From Verrucomicrobiia bacterium (lineage in GTDB: Bacteria > Verrucomicrobiota > Verrucomicrobiia > Limisphaerales > UBA9464): DNA of 64,000 nucleotides. A program made the translations under genes and the position numbers. Shown here piece by piece: positions 26,493 to 36,792 of this stretch. The stretch is taken from assembly GCA_019634635.1 (NCBI GenBank), contig JAHCBB010000013.1, forward strand, positions 1-64,000, read 5' to 3'. The notes beneath the pieces were generated by a model that ran no database searches, was not told the DNA's origin, and saw nothing but the letters and a program-made list of their open reading frames with translations. Numbering within the stretch: position 1 is the first letter of the stretch; each line of letters begins with the position of its first letter.

Positions 26493-27290
26493 GTGATCGC
26501 CCTTCGCTACGCCTCATTGCCTCTCGCCCTGCTGGCCGCCGGACTCCTGACCGCGGCACCGGACCGGCCGTCCGCGTCCGGAACCTGGGTGGACCTCACC
26601 CACGCCTTTGGCCCCGAAACGCTATACTGGCCGACCGAGGAAACCTTCGAACTGGAGACCCGGTTTCAGGGCTTCACCCCGGCCGGCTACTTCTATGTCG
26701 CACGGGCCTACCGCGCGCCCGAGCACGGGGGCACGCACCTGGATGCCCCGCTGCACTTCGCCAAGGACCGCAGGACCGTGGATCAGATCCCCCTGGATCA
26801 ACTCACCGGGCAGGCCGTGGTGGTGTCCGTCACCGACGCCGTGCGGGCCGACCGGGACTACGAGGTCACGGTGGACGACTTCCGACGCTGGGAGCGGCGG
26901 CATGGGCGGATCCGGCCGGGCAGGATCGTGTTGATCCACACCGGATTTGGCGCGTTTTGGCCCGATGCCGTGCGCTACCTGGGCACGGCGGCGAAGGGGC
27001 CGGAGGCGGTGAAGGAGCTGCATTTCCCCGGGCTGCATCCCGATGCCGCCCGGTGGCTGGTGAAGGAGCGGCGCATCAAGGCCGTGGGCCTCGACACCGC
27101 GAGCATTGACCACGGCCCGTCGCGGCTGTTTGAGGCGCATCGGGCGCTGTTTGAGCACAACGTCCCGGCTTTTGAGAACGTCGCCAACCTGGATCGCCTG
27201 CCGCCGAAGGGGGCCTACGTCGTGGCGCTCCCGATGAAGATCCAGAACGGCAGCGGTGCCCCCCTGCGCATCATCGCCCAACTGCCCTGA
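26493..27290 (+). CDS. Secreted cyclase-family (kynurenine formamidase-like) metal hydrolase
   Basis: The 265-residue protein carries a signal peptide (ALRYASLPLALLAAGLLTAA) right after a GTG start. The cyclase-family metal site HGGTHLDAPLHF follows, then GLDTASIDHG with further ligands. Family members include arylformamidases and other amide or lactone hydrolases using a Zn or Mn pair. The mature part begins WVDLTHAFGPETLYWP, the usual opening strand. Export to the periplasm is expected, unlike cytosolic kynurenine formamidase, and no tryptophan-pathway genes are nearby, so the substrate is open. Confidence 0.82.
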   Translation: MIALRYASLPLALLAAGLLTAAPDRPSASGTWVDLTHAFGPETLYWPTEETFELETRFQGFTPAGYFYVARAYRAPEHGGTHLDAPLHFAKDRRTVDQIPLDQLTGQAVVVSVTDAVRADRDYEVTVDDFRRWERRHGRIRPGRIVLIHTGFGAFWPDAVRYLGTAAKGPEAVKELHFPGLHPDAARWLVKERRIKAVGLDTASIDHGPSRLFEAHRALFEHNVPAFENVANLDRLPPKGAYVVALPMKIQNGSGAPLRIIAQLP

Positions 27291-27310
27291 TCGGTTGACG
27301 AGGGATCGAG

Positions 27311-28457
<1,147 letters not shown>

Positions 28458-28480
28458 CCGTACCCGCCATCCCAACCATG

Positions 28481-28780
28481 CTACCTCTCCGAATCTCCCG
28501 GGCCGGACTTTGGTGCTTTGGGAGCGTTCCTGATCAACTGCTCGTAGTCGTCATGACCCCCGATCCAAAACCAGTGCATCGTGTCGTCCACCAGATGCCC
28601 CAGGGCGCGATACGCCTCATCCACGCGCACGCTCCAGACCTTGCCCGTCTTCTTGAAGTGGAGCGAAGGATGGCGGGGATCTTCTTTCCACAGTCGGTAG
28701 GCTTTGCGGGCGTTGCGCTGGGTCTCTGGCGGGAGATGGCCGAAGGCCCTGAGAAACCTAGGATTGACCAAGGATTTCAT
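28481..28780 (-). CDS. RelE/ParE-family toxin of a toxin-antitoxin pair
   Basis: The 99-residue protein MKSLVNPRFLRAFGHLPPET has the layout of ParE/HigB-like toxins. It has a helical start, then ARKAYRLWKEDPRHPSLHFK, and VWSVRVDEAYRALGHLVDD forming the sheet with the conserved Arg and Trp. It then has MHWFWIGGHDDYEQLI, the usual WIGxHxxY end. Its start overlaps the end of the upstream antitoxin gene by 23 bases. The pair lies between cas3 remnant A and the csx17 remnant on the opposite strand. It appears intact in a decayed neighbourhood and could help keep the region in the genome. Confidence 0.78.
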   Translation of the reverse strand: MKSLVNPRFLRAFGHLPPETQRNARKAYRLWKEDPRHPSLHFKKTGKVWSVRVDEAYRALGHLVDDTMHWFWIGGHDDYEQLIRNAPKAPKSGPGDSER

Positions 28781-28979
28781 CCGCTGGCAGGGATCTTCCT
28801 TGTTTTGCGTCCTCTTCTGCTTCCCGCAAAAGCAGGTCGAGCGCGCCGGATTGGGAGTCTTCCTCGATCTGCGCGTCCCACTTCCGGTTCCGCTCGGCGT
28901 CGAACCAACGTTCCAGACGCAGGAACTCCTGGCGCGGCAACCGGGAGATGGCCTCTTCGATTTCGGCGACGGAACCCAT
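28758..28979 (-). CDS. Antitoxin of the RelE-type pair
   Basis: The 73-residue protein starts MGSVAEIEEAISRLPRQEFL and continues LERWFDAERNRKWDAQIEED. It ends LPADEILGQS after an acidic helical stretch. Short acidic helical proteins with an ExAIxxLPxxE(F/L)xxLxxW opening commonly precede ParE/RelE toxins and neutralise them with the C-terminal tail. The frame extends to 29030, but MGSVAEIEEAI is the natural start. It overlaps the toxin gene by 23 bases, a normal coupled arrangement. Confidence 0.7.
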   Translation of the reverse strand: MGSVAEIEEAISRLPRQEFLRLERWFDAERNRKWDAQIEEDSQSGALDLLLREAEEDAKQGRSLPADEILGQS

Positions 28980-29097
28980 GTGCTGAGCTTGCTTTGAAAA
29001 CCGCTGCGCTCGCAAGCCTCGGATGAGCACGGACGAACCGAGCCTCCGACTGCCAGTCCTCGTCCCCAGATAGTTGGTGCATCAACCGCTCTCCCCT

Positions 29098-29541
29098 ATG
29101 GTGACTAGTCTGCCTCTGCCCGGCTGTTCCCCCACACCGCTGGCCCACTATCTCAACGCGCTGGGGGTGCTCCGGCTTCTTTCCGGGCAATTGCCATCGG
29201 ACGCGCCACGACCCCTCGGCTCTTGGCAGGGTGAAACCTTCGTGCTGCACACCACGGTTGACCGCGCCGGTCTCGAGCAGTTCTTTCGTCAAGAATATCA
29301 ACCCACGCCAATTCTCGCCCCGTGGAATGGGGGCAGCGGGTTCTTTGAAGGAGACAATCAAGATGGCATCACCACGCCGACCCAACCGGCGCTCCGGTTT
29401 GCCGTCTCCCTCCTGGCTTCGCCCGGGGAGAGGGCCTGGGTGAAGTGTCGAACTGACCGGCCCGGCGGGCGCTCCCATCACCCGCCGCGGCCAAAGCCCG
29501 CCCGCCCCGAACCCTTCGCCGGCCATCGCCTCCGTCCTTGA
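29098..29541 (+). pseudogene. csx17: csx17 N-terminal remnant (type I-G large-subunit-like gene)
   Basis: The frame begins MVTSLPLPGCSPTPLAHYLN, then ALGVLRLLSGQ, and reaches TPILAPWNGGSGFFEGDNQD. These are the N-terminal signatures of Csx17 of type I-G systems (PLPGC, LKALGVLRL, PWNGGSGF). After about 29380 the sequence turns into a GC-rich stretch resembling a REP element of the CCTCTCCCC/GGGGAGAGGG kind, and the frame ends at 29541. Intact Csx17 is about 700 residues or more. Only about the first 95 codons remain, so the protein cannot function in the effector complex. Confidence 0.72.
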
Positions 29542-29572
29542 AGAGTCGCCATGCCCGACCAACCTTTGCCCC

Positions 29573-30312
29573 ATGGACTGGTTCGCGAATTTGCAGCAGT
29601 GGCAGGCGCTCCCGCCGGAGCAACGCCTGGCGCAGGCATGGGCCCAGGTGCCGGCGAGCATGGCCTTCGAGGGCGAACCGGTGAGCCGGAAACGCCTGGA
29701 GGAACTCCACCGGACCGCGACACCCGCTTCGTCGAGACCACTCGCGGAATCCTCAGCGACGCGGAACTAGCGCCGTTCCTGGGCGAGCGCGTCCTCGCCT
29801 GCGAAGAAGCCATCGTCACGGGCGCCTTCGCCGATCGTCCGCTGGACGAACACCTCTTGCTGGAGTTCCACCGCCGCATTGCCGGTGACCTCGTTCACGA
29901 ATGGGCCGACCGCTGGCGCGCGATCGAGGTGCAGGTCGGCAATCTGCGGCCGCCGCCGCCGTACCGGCTGCCGCATTTGCTCTGGGACTATGCGGCTGGC
30001 CTCTCGGCGCGCTGGGGCGAAGTGTTCCCGATCGCCAGCCCGCTGACCTTGGAGACCCTTGCCTTTGCGGAGGGGCGACCCCTCACGCTCCATCCGTTTG
30101 TGGATTTCAACGGCCGGGGGACCCGGCTCCGGCAGCGGGAGATCCTTCATCGTGCCCTGCTGCCGCAGGTTGAGCTGGCGGCCACCGGGGAGACGAACCG
30201 GAACGAATACTTCGCCGCTCTGGAAGCGGCCGGCCGGCGGGACTGGCAGCCCCTCAGCGCAGTCTGGCAACGTCGATTCGAGCAACTTCCACCACCGCCA
30301 ACCTCTCCATGA
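29573..30312 (+). pseudogene. Fic-domain protein gene with a frameshift
   Basis: The N-terminal part (from ATG 29573) reads MDWFANLQQWQALPPEQRLA and VPASMAFEGEPVSRKRLEEL. Its SMAFEG fits the (S/T)xxxE(G/N) inhibitory motif of Fic proteins. The remainder is in another frame. It has LDEHLLLEFHRRIAGDLVHE, ADRWRAIEVQVGNLRPPPPY and the Fic core LHPFVDFNGRGTRLRQREIL. The core has Phe where most enzymes have the Gly of the DGNGR loop. The frame change falls near 29700-29720, so expression would need correction. Fic domains attach AMP or related groups to target proteins. The gene lies between the csx17 and cas3 remnants on the same strand and ends overlapping cas3 B, so it may have belonged to the CRISPR operon. 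Confidence 0.65.
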
Positions 30313-31103
30313 CCTACGACGAATTCTTCAAGGCCACCCGCGGCGACCCGCAGGCCCCCTACGCCTACCAATGCCGACTGGCCGGCGGAGAAGCTGCCGA
30401 TCCGCTGGGCGGATTCACGCACGGCACGGACTGTCGCTCGCAAGTGATCAACATCCCGACCGGATTGGGCAAAACCGCCGCCGTCGTGCTGGCCTGGTTG
30501 TGGAACCGTGTCCATCTGGGTTCAGAGAAGTGGCCCCGACGAGTCGTGTATTGCCTGCCCATGCGGACGCTGGTGGAGCAGACGCGCGACGAAGCACAGA
30601 AATGGCTCGGCACTCGGCTGTGGGATGGATCCCGCGAAGGAACGTTCTGGGCGAAGTCGGAGAACAAGGGTGGCCGGTGCGCCCGTCGTGGCTTCCGCCA
30701 CGAACTCGCCTCCGCCCTCGCGTGGCTGCTTGCTGGCCCACACGATGCATTGGAGCGCAACCTCGTCGCCTACCTGATTGCCGCCCACCATGGTAAAGTG
30801 CGCCTCTCCATCCGTTCACTGCCGGACGAAAAGGGCGACCCACAGGATCCTGAACGCCTCTTCGCGCGTGGCATCTGGCAGGGCGACAGGCTCCCCGCCA
30901 TCCGACTCGACGACCTCGCCATCCCTGAAACCACGCTCGACCTGGGTTTCATGAGGATGGGTGAAGGCCCGCACGGTCCTTCTTGGCTCGCCCGAGCCCT
31001 CGGCCTGCGCGATCGAATCGGCCCGTTCCGCCTCGCCTTTCTGGAGACCCTCCTGCGCGCCGCCGATGCTCGCGCCTCGGAGAACGCGAACCAAGCCCCA
31101 TGA
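30309..31103 (+). pseudogene. cas3: cas3 remnant B (type I-G) with internal deletion
   Basis: This 264-codon frame keeps an intact N-terminus (MTYDEFFKATRGDPQAPYAY), Walker [21 protein letters not shown] and [20 protein letters not shown]. It then jumps in frame to the C-terminal HD nuclease region (GFRHELASALAWLL, AYLIAAHHGKVRLSIRSLPD) and the end GPFRLAFLETLLRAADARAS. A C-terminal HD domain after the helicase is characteristic of type I-G (I-U) Cas3. The full protein would be near 750-900 residues. Helicase motifs II-VI are gone, so DNA unwinding should be impossible although HD residues remain. Its start overlaps the Fic gene stop by 4 bases. Confidence 0.78.
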
Positions 31104-31108
31104 AAGCC

Positions 31109-31609
31109 TCAATCCGCCAGGGCCAAGTTGCCAGGATTCACGTCCAGCATGTGTATCCCGTGATCCTCCAGCGCGGCCAGCACTGCCCTTACCTCCGGCC
31201 AGCGCTCGCCAAACTTCTCCCGCTTGTCCAACTCCCAGGTTTCCCACACCTCGTCCTCAAACTCGGGCTTGGCCTCGTCGAGATAGGCTCCGGCAAAATC
31301 CAGCACGTAGGGACGCTCCACCACGGTCATTTCCAGCACCCACAGCTCGCCGTCCGCCCGGATCAATTGCGGCACAGACAGGCCACGGACGGCCCGCACA
31401 CCCGCCTCCCGCAGTCGCTCATAAACCAGCAGCTCCCGGCGGAAGAATTCCTCATCGTAGAACACCTTGATCGCTGCGCCTCCCGGTACTCCGGCTCCCC
31501 GGACAAAGAAAACCAGCCCGTGAATGCCCCCGCCCAGACTCGGCAGCTCAATCGCCAGCCGATTCAGACTGGCATACCAACGGGCAATGGCCTCAAAATC
31601 ACGCGTCAT
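31109..31609 (-). CDS. Small kinase-like protein
   Basis: The 166-residue protein has a shortened protein-kinase or phosphotransferase layout. IHGLVFFVRGAGVPGGAAIK with VFYDEEFFRRELLVYERL suggests the beta3 Lys and alphaC Glu. ELWVLEMTVVERPYVLDF suggests the hinge. HGIHMLDVNPGNLALAD at the C-terminus matches the catalytic loop pattern HxxxxDxxPxN. It lacks the glycine-rich loop and the DFG segment is only hinted at (NLALAD). It could be a minimal kinase or pseudokinase. It runs against the cas genes, and its ATG overlaps the ATG of the divergent gene at 31608. Confidence 0.55.
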   Translation of the reverse strand: MTRDFEAIARWYASLNRLAIELPSLGGGIHGLVFFVRGAGVPGGAAIKVFYDEEFFRRELLVYERLREAGVRAVRGLSVPQLIRADGELWVLEMTVVERPYVLDFAGAYLDEAKPEFEDEVWETWELDKREKFGERWPEVRAVLAALEDHGIHMLDVNPGNLALAD

Positions 31610-31856
31610 GGAAGTCTCCAGCTCCTACGGCGGACACTCCGCCTTGGTGCGGATGCGGCTGGTCCTGAACGGCAGCAGCTTTCGCATCTCGCAGATGGGG
31701 CCGGACTTTCTCTTCGTCGAGTCTCCGGGCGACCATCCGCCCGCCCGTGCCACCATCGAAATGCAGGTGGACGGCTGCCAACGCACTTGGGAGGTGACCC
31801 TGCCGCAGGGTATGAAAGCCGGCACCGAGAGGGTCTTGCTGGGCACCGCCGGATAG
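31608..31856 (+). CDS. Small hypothetical protein, 82 residues
   Basis: Not recognised. The sequence MEVSSSYGGHSALVRMRLVL is followed by FRISQMGPDFLFVESPGDHP and an all-beta-looking region ending TLPQGMKAGTERVLLG. It has no signal or membrane segment. The start codon shares two bases with the start codon of the divergent kinase-like gene, so the two ribosome-binding sites must lie within each other's coding sequence. The close, head-to-head arrangement suggests a conserved gene pair, but no function can be read from it. Confidence 0.5.
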   Translation: MEVSSSYGGHSALVRMRLVLNGSSFRISQMGPDFLFVESPGDHPPARATIEMQVDGCQRTWEVTLPQGMKAGTERVLLGTAG

Positions 31857-32246
<390 letters not shown>

Positions 32247-32250
32247 TGCC

Positions 32251-32975
32251 ATGACCGTCCTCGAACTCAGCTTCCCCGCCGGGCGCTACCACGCCACGCC
32301 GTGGGGACGCCGCGTCAACGAGGGCGCGGTCGAATGGCCGCCCTCGCCGTGGCGCATCATCCGCGCGCTGATCGCGACGTGGCACCTCAAGGCGCGGGAA
32401 ATTCCGGAGGAATCGGTGCGTTCGCTGATGAATGCGCTCAGCCAGCCGCCGGCTTTCCGTCTCCCCCGCGCCAGCGCCGGCCACACGCGGCACTATATGC
32501 CGCTCGGAAACAAGAAACCCACCAAGGTCTTCGACACCTTCATCCAGCTTGAGGAAGGATCCACAATCTTCGTTGCGTGGGAGGTGTCCCTTGATGACGA
32601 CGAGCACGCCGCGCTCACAACCCTCGCCGAGCGGCTCGGCTACTTTGGCCGCTCCGAGAGCCTCGCCGTGGCGCGTGTGCTGGACGGCATCACCGGCATC
32701 GAGGCCAATGCTGTTCCCTGCTGCGCCAGCTTGCCCAGCATCCGCATGGCGCGAATGCCATCATCAAGCAACTCGACGAACGGGGCGGTCCGTTCCGCTT
32801 CGGCAGCCAGGGTCTGCGCTCACTCCAGTTCCAGACCCGCCGTCACGGTGGCGGAGGCAGCCGTGGCAACGGCGCCGGCGGTGCCTTTGCCATCACGTTC
32901 CCCGAACCCGTCACCGGCCCGCTCGCGTTGGGCTACGGTGCTCACTTCGGCCTCGGCTTGTTTGTACCCGCCTGA
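32251..32975 (+). pseudogene. csb2: csb2 (Cas5/Cas6-like) gene with internal deletion and frameshift
   Basis: The first frame begins MTVLELSFPAGRYHATPWGR and continues VNEGAVEWPPSPWRIIRALI, the signature opening of Csb2 (GSU0054 family), and runs to about 32710. A second frame then continues SLLRQLAQHPHGANAIIKQL and ends ALGYGAHFGLGLFVPA with a stop at 32973-32975, the typical C-terminus, which resembles Cas6 with its Gly-rich end. About 240 codons remain of an expected 450-550, and the two parts are out of frame. Csb2 normally processes crRNA and caps the effector complex. Both roles should be lost here. Confidence 0.75.
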
Positions 32976-33303
32976 ATCCGAGTCTGTGGGCAGTGTTCCC
33001 TCGGTTACCGGACGTCTTTCGTGGAACGTTTGCCGGCGCTCACGTCGGGAGTTTGCACATCGCGTGACCGCCGGATCGAGGGCCCAGCGGAATGAAGGAA
33101 GAAGCCATTTAAGGCGAAACGTTCGACGATGACACCCCGGAAGAATACGGAATTTCAAACCGCACGCTTTCCCCGACCATAATCCCGCCGCTGACAGACC
33201 CGTCGGCACTGTCCGAACATCGTTTGCGTCCGGCGGACCCGGCCTGGTCGCCGGGACGCTTCGTCCCGGCGGGGTTTGGCACTGAACCAGAATCCCTCAT
33301 CCC
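32976..33303. other. Gap after csb2 remnant, no gene seen
   Basis: This 328-base stretch holds no convincing frame, RNA or repeat of the window's main families. Given the neighbours, it may be degraded cas sequence that can no longer be recognised. Confidence 0.4.
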
Positions 33304-34299
33304 ATGATCCCGTTGCATTCATTGTTGCCCGAACTGGCCCAGCGCGAAGTGCGCTGGCTGCATGTGGGCGTCGGGCCCGGCGCGGACCCCGGCCCCGGCC
33401 TGCCCGCCGGCGAGTACGCCTTTGTCGAACACTATTGCGAGGACCTGAATTGCGATTGCCGCCGGGTTTTTCTCAAGGTGATCGAGCGGAACCAGACGGA
33501 CCGGGTGCTGGCCAGCATCAATTACGGCTGGGAGAACGAGGCCTTCTACCGGGAACACATGCCCTGGGACCCCGAGGCGCCACGCCAGGTCGTTGAAGGC
33601 TCGCTCGACCCGATCAACCCGCAATCCAGGCATTCGGAGGAGTTGCTCCGATGGTTTCAAATGCAGGTCCTCGACGAATCCTATCGCCAGCGGTTGCGAC
33701 GGCATTGGGAGTTGTTCCGGGACGAACTCCGCCGCCAGACGTCCGCCGCGTCACCCGGCTCTGGCGGGTCTGCCGACGACGACGATGTCCGGGATCGCCC
33801 GACCCCACCCAGCCCGGCAGCGCAGAAAATCCCTCCCGAACGTCATGAACGCTTCAACGAAGTCGTCGCGTTGATGGACGCCTTCGCCCGGCAGCACCTG
33901 GACGCGGAACTGACCGGATTCGTGATGGAACTCTGGAGCCGCATCTGCCGGCGCAAGGCGCCGGATTGCCTGCGCGGCAAGCCGGCCGTGTGGGCGGCCT
34001 CCGTCGTCCACGTCATTGCCCGCATGAACTTCCTCTTCGACCGCGGGCAACCGGTCCACCTGAAGTTCGATACGATCTGCAAGTTCTTCCAGACCAACAA
34101 GACCACGATCGGCGGCAAGGCGTCCGAGATTGAGCGCAACCTCCGGCTCCGGCAGCATAGTGAACCGGGTCTTTGTCGCAGGGAATTCCTCGAGTCCTTC
34201 ACCATGGTCCGTTTGTCCAGTGGCATGGTCGTTCCCTGGAGAATGGCCCGGGAGTTGGGTTGCCTGCCTCCTGACGCGAAACTGGAGGACTTGTCGTAA
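33304..34299 (+). CDS. Cys-rich N-terminal domain plus DUF6398 protein
   Basis: The 331-residue protein has two parts. Residues 1-145 include YAFVEHYCEDLNCDCRRVFL, with a CxxxxCxC cluster likely to bind metal, and YGWENEAFYREHMPWD. A charged linker (about 145-175) leads to a helical C-terminal domain with VVALMDAFARQHLDAELTGF, AVWAASVVHVIARMNFLFDR and FFQTNKTTIGGKASEIERNL, which resembles DUF6398. Function is unknown; the last domain looks like a helical nucleic-acid or protein binder. The gene lies between csb2 and cas4-cas1 in the operon direction and is intact, while a relative of its N-terminal domain lies on the opposite strand at 34345-34798. Confidence 0.65.
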   Translation: MIPLHSLLPELAQREVRWLHVGVGPGADPGPGLPAGEYAFVEHYCEDLNCDCRRVFLKVIERNQTDRVLASINYGWENEAFYREHMPWDPEAPRQVVEGSLDPINPQSRHSEELLRWFQMQVLDESYRQRLRRHWELFRDELRRQTSAASPGSGGSADDDDVRDRPTPPSPAAQKIPPERHERFNEVVALMDAFARQHLDAELTGFVMELWSRICRRKAPDCLRGKPAVWAASVVHVIARMNFLFDRGQPVHLKFDTICKFFQTNKTTIGGKASEIERNLRLRQHSEPGLCRREFLESFTMVRLSSGMVVPWRMARELGCLPPDAKLEDLS

Positions 34300-34344
34300 A
34301 CAGGACCCGTCTGTGGGTTCGCCGTTTCGGGCGGAACGGCGGAG

Positions 34345-34798
34345 CTACTTCCGGTGTGACCTCGCGGACCCCTTGCGGGCGGGCGAAGCGGCGCGGAACT
34401 GGGTGTAATGGCGCCGAATGCGCTCCACGTTGTCCGGATGGGACACCAGGTGGCGGAAGATGGTGAGAAATTCTTCGGCGTGCCGTCCCTGGGGCGCCGC
34501 AACAGCCAGATGGGCCCCGACCAGATCCTCCCATCCTTCCTCTCCATCGAACCATTTCCGATAGAAGGCCGCCGGCTCCCATCCATACCCAATCAAGGCC
34601 AGGCTGTGGCCGGGACGGTCGTTGTCCCAAACCTGGAACAGTGCCCGGCGGCAATCGCAATCGTCCTCGTCGCAGTACATCTCCGGGAACGAGTAGATTC
34701 CGTCCGGGATGACGCGATGGCCGGTGACCTGGACGATGAAGGTCTCCTTGGCGGCGACCTCCGGGAGGCGTGAGAAGAGCAGTTCGTGCGGCTTCCTA
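34345..34798 (-). pseudogene. Relative of the neighbouring Cys-rich domain, frameshifted at its start
   Basis: From about 34790 downwards one frame reads RKPHELLFSRLPEVAAKETF, IVQVTGHRVIPDGIYSFPEM and YCDEDDCDCRRALFQVWDND. It ends HYTQFRAASPARKGSARSHRK. It shares YC-x5-CDCRR, then Y-G-W-x-x-x-A-F-Y-R, with the N-terminal half of the 33304 protein, so the two are related. No start codon lies in this frame. An ATG at 34798 is one base out of frame, so a single-base indel near 34790 is likely. Starting at the internal ATG (34680) would cut the domain just before its Cys cluster. It lacks DUF6398. Confidence 0.5.
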
Positions 34799-35193
34799 TT
34801 GAGGGCATTGTGTCGGTTCCGGGGGGATTTTCAACCGCCCGGAGAGCCGACTCAGACCCTTGCCCCTGCAAGGAGTTGAATCCCGCCGCAGGCCTCCCGA
34901 TCTGTGAGTTGACGCTTCCCGCAAGGCGCTGGACTGGAGTAGATTCCTCCTTGGCCAGCATTCAAGGAGCCCCCTCATGGATCCCAACCCGCCGTCCCTT
35001 CCCATTGAGATCGCCCCGCCTTCGATCCCATCCCGCCCGCCGCGCGACGCGGACCACTCAACCGCCAAAGCGGACCGCAACACGGTTCCGGAGGTGTTGC
35101 ACTCCCCCCATCCCGCATTTCAGGCCGCCCTCGAGATCCTGAGAAACGAGACGAACGTCGCCCCGCAGATCCCGGATCCCGGCCCCAGACTTC
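34799..35193. other. Region before cas4-cas1, no clear gene
   Basis: No recognised protein, RNA or repeat is seen in these 395 bases. A Pro-rich frame from the ATG at 34977 to 35279 overlaps the cas4 start in another phase and has no family-like features. The promoter for cas4-cas1-cas2 could lie here. Confidence 0.4.
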
Positions 35194-36784
35194 ATGTCGG
35201 ATTGCCGCGCCCCGGATTCGGACCTTCCCTCCCCTTCGCCAACATCGCCCGAGCCCATCCCGGCCCGGATGCTCAATGAGTTCGTTTATTGCCCGCGCCT
35301 TTTTTACTATGAGCACGTCGAGGGCGTGTTTGTGGAGAATGCGGACACGGTCCGCGGTGCCGCCATTCACAAACGTGTGGATGCCGGCAGGGGCAGCATG
35401 CCACCCGCGCCCGGCTCCCAAACCGCACGAAAAAGCCGAGGCGCGGAAGCCGGTGAACCGGCACCGGCGGCGGAGGGTGAAACCGACGTCATCCACTCCC
35501 GTAGCGTCAGCCTGGGATCCGACCGCCTCGGTGTCGTCGCCAAACTCGACCTGGTGGAGGTCCGCGGCTGTTTGTCCCCGGGCGGTCAGGGCGATCTCTT
35601 TGTCGCGCGCGAGGTCATCCCTGTGGATTACAAAGCCGGGGCGCCCCGCGAGGGCGCCGAGGCCAACGAACTCTGGCCAACAGACCAGATGCAGCTCGGA
35701 CTGCAGATCCTGTTGCTTCGGGACAACGGTTACGTCTGCAACGAAGGCGTCATCTACTACCGGGCCACGAAACAGCGGGTGCGGTTCGAGTTGACCGCGG
35801 AGCGCGAAGCGTGGGTGCGCGCCCAAATGGACGCGGCGCGCCGGACCATGACCGGCCCGATCCCGCCCCCGCTGGTCGCCTCCCCCAAATGCCGGCGCTG
35901 CTCGCTCGCACCGGTCTGTCTGCCCGACGAGACGCGGCTTCTTTCCTCAACGGCATCCGCGGCGGCACCGGCGGCTCCGGGCAACGACGGAACCCCGATC
36001 GCCTCCCCTCCCCCGGAGCGCCCCCGCCGGCTGATCGCCGCCCGCGATGACCAACGCGCCCTCTACCTCAACACGCCCGGGCTGCGGGTCGGACGCAAGG
36101 ACGAGACGCTGACGGTCAGGCTGGAGGATTCGCTGATCGAGGAGGTGCGACTGGCGGACGTCTCGCACGTCGCCCTGTTTGGCAACATCCAGTTGACCAC
36201 GCAGGCCCTGCAGGGTCTGTGCGACGCCGAGATTCCGGTGACCTACTTCTCCGGCGGCGGCTGGTTTTATGGCATCACCCACGGGCACGGTCTCAAGAAC
36301 GTCTTCCTGCGCATCGAACAGTTCCGCCTCGCGCGCGACCCCGGGTTCGCCCTGCGCATCGCCCGTTGCCTGGTTCACGGAATACAGCGTCCTGTCGAAG
36401 GACTGCGCCATCGCCGCGGCGGCGGTCGGGTTCGATCCCTACGTGGGCTTCTACCACCAACCCCGTTTCTGGCGCCCCGCGCTCGCACTGGATCTGATGG
36501 AGGAGTTCCGTCCCCTGGTCGCGGAAAGCGCGGTGCTCACCGCGATCAACAACCGCATGGTGACGGCGGAGGATTTTGTGTCCGCCGGACGGGCGGTGAA
36601 CCTCACGCCCGCCGGACGGAAGAAGTTCTTCCTGGCCTATGAGCAGCGCATGACGGGGCTGCTGACGCATCCGCTCTTCGACTACAGGGTCAGCTACCGG
36701 CGCGCCCTGGAACTTCAGGCCCGCATCCTCGCCAGAACGTTGACCGGCGAGATTCCCGAGTACGTGCCGCTGCTGACGCGATAA
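35194..36784 (+). pseudogene. cas4-cas1: cas4-cas1 fusion gene; Cas1 half deleted and frameshifted
   Basis: The Cas4 part is complete. It has FVYCPRLFYYEHVEG with the first Cys (33), VVAKLDLVEV, EVIPVDYKAG (Asp145, Lys147 of the RecB-like site), QMQLGLQ and the CRRCSLAPVC cluster at 233-242. Cas1 begins near residue 279 (RDDQRALYLNTPGLRVGRKD) and runs to ALRIARCLVHG at 396. At about 36380 the reading frame changes, and about 100 residues that should hold the metal-binding Glu are missing. The next frame resumes at SVLSKDCAIAAAAVGFDPYV, then GFYHQPRFWRPALALDLMEE, and reaches the normal end EIPEYVPLLTR. The fused Cas4-Cas1 arrangement supports type I-G. New spacer integration should be abolished. 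Confidence 0.85.
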
Positions 36785-36792
36785 CTCCGGTC

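Noticed and set aside
29380..29541. Continuation of csx17 through the open frame
   Set aside because: The translation becomes Arg/Pro-rich and the DNA resembles a CCTCTCCCC/GGGGAGAGGG REP element, so only the first part is counted as csx17.
34977..35279. 100-codon frame before cas4-cas1
   Set aside because: Pro-rich, overlaps the cas4 start in another phase, and has no recognisable domain.
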